Shown piece by piece: positions 1 through 5,082 of a stretch of 6,716 nt of DNA. Each line of letters opens with the position of its first letter. The stretch's first letter is position 1. The stretch comes from an uncultured Anaerovibrio sp. (GTDB lineage: Bacteria; Bacillota; Negativicutes; Selenomonadales; Selenomonadaceae), in the NCBI GenBank assembly GCA_900768695.1, contig CAAGDY010000487.1, forward strand, positions 1 to 6,716, in the 5' to 3' direction. The notes under the pieces are model-generated. The model saw nothing but the letters and a program-made list of their open reading frames with translations, searched no databases and was not told where the DNA came from. The position numbers and the translations under genes are program-made.

Positions 1-30
1 CAAATGCGCAAAGGGAACCGGCTCTGTCAT
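1..30 (-). CDS. N-terminus of a gene running off the left edge; possibly DNA polymerase III alpha subunit (DnaE)
   Basis: Only the first ten codons are visible, reading MTEPVPFAHL. The start is well supported: a doubled AGGAGGA sequence lies 7 bases upstream, and the other nearby ATG (33-35) reaches a stop after two codons. DnaE proteins begin with a short leader and then a PHP-domain motif of the form F-x-HLHVH, so FAHL in this position would fit. Ten residues cannot prove it, and many PHP-domain or unrelated proteins could begin this way. The gene lies 48 bases after the JetD-like gene with no clear terminator between them, so it may be co-transcribed with it. The existence of the gene is much surer than its identity. 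Confidence 0.4.
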   Translation of the reverse strand, partial: MTEPVPFAHL

Positions 31-37
31 TTCATTA

Positions 38-53
38 TCCTCCTAATCCTCCT
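38..53 (-). promoter_or_regulatory. Doubled Shine-Dalgarno sequence of the left-edge gene
   Basis: On the minus strand AGGAGGATT is followed directly by AGGAGGATA, a 9-bp tandem duplication giving two full Shine-Dalgarno cores. The nearer copy (38-43) is 7 bases from the ATG at 28-30, which is ideal; the farther one (47-52) is 16 bases away, too far for ordinary use. It settles the start of the left-edge gene. Confidence 0.8.
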
Positions 54-78
54 GTAAAAAACATCCAAAAACAGCCGC

Positions 79-1215
79 CTACTGCCCGGACACCTGAACA
101 AGCCCCTTGTCCATTTCCCGGAACAGCTTCTGCAGCTCCTGATTGCCCAGCATGCTCTGGGGATAATACATATTCTTGCTCAGAATATCACGCCAGATGG
201 CCGCATCCTCCGGCTCAAATTCACGGCAAAAAGCCTCCAGGGCCTCGCCGGCCTGAACGGAATTCATCATATCCGGGACAATCCTGATATCCACATCACC
301 GGACTGTCCCCCCGGTACCCGCCCGCCGTTACTGCCCTTCGCCTGCCGTACCGGCGGATACAGCAGCATGGCCTTGTACATAGGCACCGCCAGTTTCAGC
401 TCCATACCGGCAGGCAGCTTCTTTTTTATGGCATACCACAGGCAGATGCCATCATAGCTCATATTGCCAAAATACCATACGCGGTGCTTGTACCACTCCC
501 TGCCAATCTGATATGGCAGCTGAAAGAGGTTGCCGGCCAGCTTCCAGCCAGCACCATAAATCACAGTAGAAAACCTTGTCCTGTTCAGGGCAGGATACAG
601 GCCATAATAGGCCTCCTTTGTTTCCACGGCAAAATGCTGGCACCATCCCCCATGGGGCTGTCTGCCGCACTGCACCGCCAGCATCAAAGGGTCCGGCTGT
701 GCCACAACATTCAGCTGCTCCATGGACAGCCCCAGCTGCTCAAGAAGCTCCGGATACTCCGCCAGCACCCTGTCGTCATGGAATATCTCATAAGAACGCT
801 CCTGCACAGAGGCTCTCGCAGGCTCCACGCCGCTCATAAGATAGTCGCTGAGAAGCTTGATATAGTGAAAATCCCGCTCCCAGGCCGTGATGGGCTGATT
901 GTAATACCAGCTGTAGGACAACCGCCCGCTGAGCCGCTGTTCCCTCACCATGCCCTGAATCATGGCCCGGTTTTCCTCACTGCGGCGGCCTATGGTCTGG
1001 CGGAACTGCCGCCCCAGCTCATTATAATCACCATCCGGCATCCCTGCATCAACCATGCGCTTTGCCTTCTGCAGCGTCATGGCTGCCTGCAGAAGCCTGT
1101 CATAAGAAACTCCCGGACAGTTCTTTGCCATCTCGTCCAACAGGATATCCTTCAGGCGGCTTCCCTGCATATTTTTGCGGACAGCCTCTATCTCTTCCAT
1201 TTTCTTATTTTCCAT
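79..1215 (-). CDS. Diverged JetD-like (DUF2220/TOPRIM) protein, orphan; catalytic aspartates apparently lost
   Basis: 378 residues with no signal peptide or membrane segment, so probably cytoplasmic. From memory of the JetD (Wadjet nuclease, topoisomerase VI A-like) family I see its layout: RSYEIFHDDR (140-149) matches the family's 'RSYEIFGDEK' block; LGLSMEQLNV (161-170); HFAVETKEAYYGL (194-206) matches the TOPRIM strand carrying the catalytic Glu (E198 here); TVIYGAGWKL (217-226) matches the glycine-rich turn; VWYFGNMSYDGICLW (246-260) matches 'YYFGDLDYEGI'; MYYPQSML (349-356) matches the C-terminal 'IPQE' block. Where active members have D-x-D, this protein has N251-M-S253, so nuclease activity is doubtful. 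No jetA, jetB or jetC is in the window. An in-frame stop lies two codons upstream of the ATG, so the start cannot be earlier; the Shine-Dalgarno is weak (GGAT, 9 bases away) and Met6 is an alternative. It follows thiE by 54 bases. The family assignment needs a profile search; otherwise treat it as hypothetical. Confidence 0.55.
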   Translation of the reverse strand: MENKKMEEIEAVRKNMQGSRLKDILLDEMAKNCPGVSYDRLLQAAMTLQKAKRMVDAGMPDGDYNELGRQFRQTIGRRSEENRAMIQGMVREQRLSGRLSYSWYYNQPITAWERDFHYIKLLSDYLMSGVEPARASVQERSYEIFHDDRVLAEYPELLEQLGLSMEQLNVVAQPDPLMLAVQCGRQPHGGWCQHFAVETKEAYYGLYPALNRTRFSTVIYGAGWKLAGNLFQLPYQIGREWYKHRVWYFGNMSYDGICLWYAIKKKLPAGMELKLAVPMYKAMLLYPPVRQAKGSNGGRVPGGQSGDVDIRIVPDMMNSVQAGEALEAFCREFEPEDAAIWRDILSKNMYYPQSMLGNQELQKLFREMDKGLVQVSGQ

Positions 1216-1216
1216 A

Positions 1217-1288
1217 GCACATCAATCCATTATATTTACAGCATAGCAATCAATTACATATGCAGCATATCAATCCATTATATCCGCC
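1217..1288 (-). repeat. Three-copy 24-bp tandem repeat across the end of thiE and the gap before the JetD-like gene
   Basis: Three head-to-tail units with no spacer occupy 1217-1240, 1241-1264 and 1265-1288. On the plus strand each begins GCAY and carries the core ATCAATCCATTATAT or a close variant. Pairwise identity is 19/24 (first and third) and 18/24 for the other two pairs; the first and third share 18 of their first 19 bases. The third unit contains the last codons and stop of thiE, so the whole thiE-to-next-gene gap is made of copies of the thiE 3' end. The first and third units each contain TATAAT on the minus strand (1229-1234 and 1277-1282), but no good -35 accompanies either. Confidence 0.85.
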
Positions 1289-1917
1289 AGGGCCCGCACC
1301 TTGGCGGCAACATCCTCCGCACCGGTAATCTCCGATACCACGCAGACGATATCCGCCCCCGCTTCCCTGACCAGCTGCAGGTTATGCTCCTTGATTCCAC
1401 CAATAGCCGTAAAGGGCAGCAACGAATTTTCCCTGGCGTACCGCACATATTCCAGTCCCACAGGCACAGCAGTCTTTTTCGTCTGGGTGGCATAGACAGG
1501 CCCCGTGCCGATGTAGTCAATCACTCCGGCCAGGGCGTTGGCCGCCTGCAGCTGCTCAGGGCCGTGGGTGGACCAGCCAATCACCTTGTCAGGCCCCAGA
1601 AGCTCCCTAACCACCCGGGGCGGCAGATCCTCCTGGCCTATATGCACGCCGTCCGCATCCACAGCCAGCGCCAAATCCACAAAATCATCTATCAGAAAAG
1701 CCGCCCCGTATTTCCTTGTCAGCTCCCTGAGCTGCAGACACTCACGATAACGCTCCAGCCCGCTCTTTTCCTTTTCCCTGTACTGCACAAACCTGACACC
1801 GGCCTGCAGCATAGCCTCCACAACCTCTGCGTTGCTACGCCCTGCCGACATGGCCTCCGCCGTTATGCCATAGATAGGAAAGCTCTTAAAGCACTCCATT
1901 GCTTCCTGCCTGTTCAT
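1270..1917 (-). CDS. thiE: Thiamine-phosphate synthase (thiamine-phosphate pyrophosphorylase)
   Basis: ThiE joins hydroxymethylpyrimidine pyrophosphate to the thiazole phosphate, giving thiamine phosphate and pyrophosphate, in the cytoplasm. The 215 residues are a normal length for this TIM-barrel enzyme. Visible motifs in order: FVQYREK (43-49), LIDDFVDLAL (75-84), ADGVHIGQEDLP (88-99), IGWSTH (113-118), YIGTGPVYATQTKK (135-148), AIGGI (171-175), VVSEI (193-197). The STH and TQTKK motifs favour ThiE over the related TenI. At 77-78 the usual Asn-Asp of the pyrophosphate/Mg site is Asp-Asp. I chose ATG at 1915-1917 because GGGAG lies 7 bases upstream; a TTG at 1936-1938 would add seven residues but has no Shine-Dalgarno. 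It has its own promoter behind the upstream terminator. No other thiamine gene is in the window. Confidence 0.95.
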   Translation of the reverse strand: MNRQEAMECFKSFPIYGITAEAMSAGRSNAEVVEAMLQAGVRFVQYREKEKSGLERYRECLQLRELTRKYGAAFLIDDFVDLALAVDADGVHIGQEDLPPRVVRELLGPDKVIGWSTHGPEQLQAANALAGVIDYIGTGPVYATQTKKTAVPVGLEYVRYARENSLLPFTAIGGIKEHNLQLVREAGADIVCVVSEITGAEDVAAKVRALADIMD

Positions 1918-1924
1918 TCCATCA

Positions 1925-1929
1925 CTCCC
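1925..1929 (-). promoter_or_regulatory. Ribosome binding site deciding the thiE start
   Basis: GGGAG on the minus strand, 7 bases before the ATG at 1917. The upstream TTG at 1938 would have to be read through this site and has no such sequence of its own. Confidence 0.65.
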
Positions 1930-1953
1930 AATCAGCAAATTACATTAAACTAA

Positions 1954-1983
1954 ATTATACCACAAATGGCAAATAACCAACAA
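1954..1983 (-). promoter_or_regulatory. Sigma-A type promoter for thiE (extended -10)
   Basis: A perfect -10 box TATAAT (1954-1959) is preceded by the extended -10 dinucleotide TG (TGGTATAAT). A weak -35, TTGTTG (1978-1983), stands 18 bases upstream. Transcription would begin near 1947, leaving a leader of only about 30 bases. It lies just after the terminator at 2039-2065, as expected for a new transcription unit. Confidence 0.7.
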
Positions 1984-2038
1984 CTTCTACCGCAAATAGC
2001 CTCTAGCAGCAAAAAACGGCCACAAAAACATGCACAGC

Positions 2039-2065
2039 AAAAAGCCCCCTGCCGAAGCAAGGGGC
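2039..2065 (-). terminator. Intrinsic terminator of the chemoreceptor/binding-protein operon
   Basis: Read on the minus strand: a 9-bp stem GCCCCTTGC / GCAGGGGGC (2044-2065) with one G-U pair, closed by a UUCG tetraloop on a C-G pair, followed at once by five U (2039-2043). It begins 25 bases after the stop codon of the binding-protein gene and separates it from the thiE promoter. Confidence 0.92.
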
Positions 2066-2090
2066 CATAGCATTTCATTTCTGCCGCAAA

Positions 2091-3128
2091 TTATTTCACC
2101 ACATCTATATTTCCTGCATCCACCACCAGCGGCGTACAGAGATAAGCCGGCACAGTAATCACGCCGTTATTGTAGGTAGTCACGTTATTGATATCCGGCT
2201 GGGTTCCCTCCACTACCGCCTTAATCATGCGGATGGACTTGGCCACCAGCACGGCAGGATCCTTGTAGGTGGTCATGGCCTGCTGACCAGCCTTGATAGC
2301 CATGATGGCCTGCTCCTCCGCATCCTGACCGGTAATCAGCGGCATCTGGTCATAGCCGCCAGCCATCAGGGCTTTGCGAATGCCACCGGCAACTCCGTCA
2401 TTTGGCGAGAGGATGACATCAAGATGCACACCGGCATCTGCTCCCTGCAAGAGGCGCTCCATGCGCTTCTGGGCATTGTCAGGGTTCCAGCCCTGGGTAG
2501 TAGCCTGTTCAAAGGATGTCTCCCCTGACGGCACCACCAGCTGTCCGTTAGCAATATAAGGCTTCAGCACCTCCATAGCTCCGCCGAAAAAGAGATTGGC
2601 GTTGTTGTCTGCCGTATCCCCGGCAAAAACCTCCATGGTGAAAGGTCCTGCGCCATTTTTCAGGTCAAGTCTTGCCTCAATATACTCACCCATGGCCTCG
2701 CCCACGCCCTCATTGTCATAGGACGCGTAGTAAGAAACAGCATCCGTCCCCATAATCAGACGGTCGTAGGCGATGACAGGCACTCCCTGCTCCTTGGCAT
2801 AGGCCAGCACGTCAGTGAGCTTTTCACCATCAACGGCGCCAACTACCAGACACCCCGGCTTCTGCTCCAGCTGAGCCTTTATCTGCTCCACCTGCTGCTC
2901 CGCCGTATCCGCAAACTGCAAATCCACAGTAAAGCCTTCCTTTTCCAGAAGCTCCTTCATGGTGTTGCCGTTCTTCTGCCAGCTGGAGGAAGAATTGGCA
3001 AAGGCCACGGCCACCTTCTTGTTGGGGCCGTCCTGCCCGCCGCATCCGGCAGACAGCACAGCGGCCAGCAGTCCCACTGCCGCGCAGAGGACTGCGATTA
3101 TCTTTTTCATATTCGTTACGCTCTTCAT
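2091..3128 (-). CDS. ChvE-like sugar-binding lipoprotein (periplasmic binding protein of the CUT2 sugar transporter type)
   Basis: 345 residues. A basic start, a hydrophobic stretch (about 10-27) and LSAGC with Cys29 indicate a lipoprotein signal anchored outside the cytoplasmic membrane; the lipobox is slightly off consensus. The body is a two-lobed monosaccharide-binding fold of the ChvE/xylose-binding kind: VPVIAYDRLI (116-125), VSYYASYDNEGVG (131-143), DNNANLFFGGAMEVLKPYI (174-192), ILSPNDG (239-245), ITGQDAE (265-271) and YNNGVITVPAYL (319-330) all sit where ChvE has nearly the same words. Family members bind aldoses such as galactose, glucose, xylose or arabinose; the ligand here cannot be read. 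The start is ATG at 3128 (AAGGGGG is a rather distant 14 bases upstream); Met7 is possible and keeps the signal peptide. The gene is 19 bases downstream of a chemoreceptor gene and ends in a strong terminator, with no ABC permease or ATPase gene beside it. This suggests a role in chemotactic sensing. Confidence 0.9.
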   Translation of the reverse strand: MKSVTNMKKIIAVLCAAVGLLAAVLSAGCGGQDGPNKKVAVAFANSSSSWQKNGNTMKELLEKEGFTVDLQFADTAEQQVEQIKAQLEQKPGCLVVGAVDGEKLTDVLAYAKEQGVPVIAYDRLIMGTDAVSYYASYDNEGVGEAMGEYIEARLDLKNGAGPFTMEVFAGDTADNNANLFFGGAMEVLKPYIANGQLVVPSGETSFEQATTQGWNPDNAQKRMERLLQGADAGVHLDVILSPNDGVAGGIRKALMAGGYDQMPLITGQDAEEQAIMAIKAGQQAMTTYKDPAVLVAKSIRMIKAVVEGTQPDINNVTTYNNGVITVPAYLCTPLVVDAGNIDVVK

Positions 3129-3147
3129 ATCTACAAAGCCAGCCCCC

Positions 3148-4845
3148 TTAAATCTTAAACTTGTTAGTAGAAGCCGTCAGCTCCTGGGCCAAATTTGCCA
3201 GCTTGTCACTGGCATTTGCCACCTCGTCCATGGAAGCGGACTGCTCCTCGGTAGCGGCAGAAACAGACTCCGTTTCGGAGGCAACCTCCTGACTGTTCCT
3301 GTTGATGCTCTCCATCACCTCTACCAGGGCATCCGCCTTGGCGGCAGATTCCTTCGCCTCCCGCAATATCTTCTGGGAGCCATCGGTCAAATCCATCACG
3401 GAATCGGCAATCCGCTCAAAGGCATCACCAGCATCCGCCACAACCCTGCGGCCGTTCTCCACCTCATCCGTACCGCGCTTCATGCGCTTGGCGGCCTGCT
3501 CCGTATCCTTCTGGATGGCAGCTATCAGCGCCACAATCTGCTGGGCGGCCTCATTGGAGCCCTCGGCCAGCTTGCGCACCTCCTCCGCCACAACTGCAAA
3601 GCCACGTCCGGCCTCACCGGCACGGGCAGCCTCGATAGCGGCATTTAACGCCAAAAGGTTCGTCTGGGCGGCAATTCCTGCAATGGTATCGCTTATCTGC
3701 CCGATTTCGCTGGAACGCTCCGCCAGCTTCTCAATAGTTTCCGCCGACTCCGTTACAGATGCTGCAATCTCCGCCATCTGGGAAACAGCCCCGTCGATGG
3801 CCGTCCTGCCCTGGCTGGCAATACCGGCAACCTCCTGGGTGGCAGATGCCGAGCTGGCCGCCGTGCGCTCAAACCCCGTCAGGCTCTGAGCCATAGCGTG
3901 AATATCCCCCAGGGAGCGGCTGACCGCATCCCCCTGCTGACTGCTGGAGGCGGCCACATTGGTAATGGAGGTAGCCACCTGCTGGGTGGCCTGGGCCGAC
4001 TGGCTGGCATTCTCCGTCAGCTGTTCCGCAAAGGTGGCAACATCCGCAGCCGTCCTCTGAATATCCTGAATGAGCCCCCGCAGATTGCGAACAGTTTCAC
4101 CATAGGCCGCCGTCAGCTCGCCCATTTCATCAGCGGTCTGAGGCTGTGCCTCCACGGTAAGATTGCCCCCGGCAACCTCACGGGAAATATTCATGAGATA
4201 ATTTACCGAATTCATGATACTGCTGCTGAGATATACCGCCATAAAGCCGGAAATAACAATCACCAGCAAAGTGCAGACAATCAATGCCCACTTTGTAAAT
4301 TCATACTGGTTGGAAGCCTCAATGCTCTCTTTGAAAATAAAATCCTTGCTGCTATCTACTACCCTGTCCAGCTGCGAAGAAATCGTGTTATACTGGTTGC
4401 CGGAGCTTTCCAGCAATGCCTGCGCTTCCTGAATTTTGCCCGCCTTAGCCAAATCTGCTACCCGGAAGGAATTGGCCTTGTAGGCCTCCCAGTCGCTGCG
4501 CAGTGCCTTGAACTCCTCCTTTACCTCCGGTGCCACGGACGGCTCCAAGGCATCCAGCTCAATATCAATCTGGGCGGCACAATTTTTATTTTCCCTGGCC
4601 GCATACAGGCGGTTCGGCAGGTTCTTTGCCGTTACCAAGCTGAACTCTCCCTGACGGTAATTTGCCAGTGCCTGACTGCTTTCCATTCCCGTCATAACAC
4701 TGCTGAGATGCTCAGTGGCAATACGCAGTGCTCCCGAATTAATGCTGTTCAGGCTGTATCCCGCATAAAGGCTGGTACCCAGAAAAATCGCCAGCAGCAC
4801 GCCAAACACAAGAAACAGCTTTTTCCTAATGGTTAGTGACTCCAA
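3148..4845 (-). CDS. Methyl-accepting chemotaxis protein (transmembrane chemoreceptor)
   Basis: 565 residues from a TTG start, encoding ESLTIRKKLFLVFGVLL, a typical receptor N-terminus. TM1 is about residues 10-30, an outer domain about 31-185 looks helical (four-helix-bundle type), and TM2 is about 186-207 (WALIVCTLLVIVISGFMAVY). HAMP is about 207-260 (AGGNLTVEAQ, TADEMGELTAAYGETV). The long coiled-coil signalling domain has the canonical tip IAAQTNLLALNAAIEAARAG (391-410) followed by EAGRGFAVVAEEVRKLAE, which contacts CheA and CheW. Q/E/S/A-rich methylation helices flank it. The protein ends TNKFKI without a CheR-binding pentapeptide. The start rests on AGAGGGGGAG 6-7 bases before TTG; a GTG at 4878 would add eleven residues with poor support. 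The sugar-binding protein gene follows after 19 bases, so the pair is probably one operon. No other chemotaxis gene is nearby. Confidence 0.95.
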   Translation of the reverse strand: MESLTIRKKLFLVFGVLLAIFLGTSLYAGYSLNSINSGALRIATEHLSSVMTGMESSQALANYRQGEFSLVTAKNLPNRLYAARENKNCAAQIDIELDALEPSVAPEVKEEFKALRSDWEAYKANSFRVADLAKAGKIQEAQALLESSGNQYNTISSQLDRVVDSSKDFIFKESIEASNQYEFTKWALIVCTLLVIVISGFMAVYLSSSIMNSVNYLMNISREVAGGNLTVEAQPQTADEMGELTAAYGETVRNLRGLIQDIQRTAADVATFAEQLTENASQSAQATQQVATSITNVAASSSQQGDAVSRSLGDIHAMAQSLTGFERTAASSASATQEVAGIASQGRTAIDGAVSQMAEIAASVTESAETIEKLAERSSEIGQISDTIAGIAAQTNLLALNAAIEAARAGEAGRGFAVVAEEVRKLAEGSNEAAQQIVALIAAIQKDTEQAAKRMKRGTDEVENGRRVVADAGDAFERIADSVMDLTDGSQKILREAKESAAKADALVEVMESINRNSQEVASETESVSAATEEQSASMDEVANASDKLANLAQELTASTNKFKI

Positions 4846-4850
4846 ATGAA

Positions 4851-4860
4851 CTCCCCCTCT
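4851..4860 (-). promoter_or_regulatory. Ribosome binding site selecting the TTG start of the chemoreceptor
   Basis: AGAGGGGGAG on the minus strand; the G run ends 7 bases before TTG at 4843-4845. It lies inside the longer frame that would begin at GTG 4878, so it argues for the shorter protein. Confidence 0.7.
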
Positions 4861-4894
4861 GATGTAATACATAGACACTTTCCATTGTAATTAC

Positions 4895-4908
4895 GTACAA
4901 TATTGTAC
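4895..4908. promoter_or_regulatory. Perfect 14-bp palindrome over the -10 region: candidate operator
   Basis: GTACAATATTGTAC is a perfect inverted repeat that contains the whole -10 box of the chemoreceptor promoter and the expected start of transcription. A further TACAAT lies upstream (4915-4920) and another downstream (4884-4889). A repressor binding here would block the promoter. The palindrome is A/T-rich and part of it is forced by the -10 consensus, so chance is possible. Confidence 0.4.
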
Positions 4909-4931
4909 CACACAATTGTATACTTTTTCAA
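4902..4931 (-). promoter_or_regulatory. Promoter of the chemoreceptor/binding-protein operon
   Basis: TTGAAA (4926-4931) and TACAAT (4902-4907) are separated by 18 bases, with TG just before the -10 (TGGTACAAT). This is the vegetative sigma type, not the TAAA / GCCGATAA type used by the flagellar sigma factor. The start would be near 4895, about 50 bases before the TTG start codon. Confidence 0.6.
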
Positions 4932-4946
4932 GTCACATTCCGCTCT

Positions 4947-4965
4947 ATCAATAACACATCAATAA
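4947..4965 (-). repeat. Pair of direct repeats one helical turn apart, upstream of the chemoreceptor promoter
   Basis: TTATTGAT (minus strand) occurs at 4958-4965 and again at 4947-4954, a period of 11 bp, ending 15 bases upstream of the -35 box. The phasing would suit a protein binding one face of the helix, or simply an A/T-rich upstream element. The identity of eight bases is exact. Confidence 0.35.
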
Positions 4966-5020
4966 AAAACACTAGGATACACTATATGAATTCCCTGCAT
5001 GCCATCCATATATCAAATCC
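4964..5020 (-). terminator. Weak terminator candidate after pepD
   Basis: Six U (4964-4969) follow an imperfect, A/U-rich hairpin: GGAT (5017-5020) with AUCC (4975-4978) and UAUAUG (5007-5012) with CAUAUA (4983-4988), around an 18-base loop and an internal 4x4 mismatch. A second, short G/C-rich hairpin nearer pepD (CCCGG / CCGGG, about 5055-5077) has no U run. Neither is convincing, so where the pepD transcript ends is unclear. Confidence 0.25.
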
Positions 5021-5082
5021 CGCCTGGCGCTCCCACCTGCCAATCGTGGCACCCCGGTTTCTTTTTGCATGCCGGGTATATC

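Noticed and set aside
1229..1282. TATAAT boxes in the tandem repeat as promoters of the JetD-like gene
   Set aside because: No acceptable -35 at 16-19 bases for either box, and the nearer one would leave a leader of only about seven bases; the motif comes from the thiE ending ATA ATG.
484..1953. 489-codon open frame on the plus strand, opposite the JetD-like gene and thiE
   Set aside because: It is exactly antisense to two better-supported genes, is very rich in His, Leu, Pro and Arg as mirror frames are, has no recognisable domain and crosses the tandem repeat and intergenic gap.
3898..4836. 312-codon plus-strand frame opposite the chemoreceptor gene
   Set aside because: Antisense shadow of an unmistakable chemoreceptor; composition is low-complexity and shows no motif or ribosome site.
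4846..4942. Flagellar-type (sigma-28/sigma-D) promoter before the chemoreceptor
   Set aside because: No GCCGATAA-like -10 with TAAA at the right distance; the vegetative-type promoter is the better fit.
5038..5051. Inverted repeat TGCCA-ATCG-TGGCA after pepD as a terminator
   Set aside because: Only five base pairs and no U run follows on either strand.
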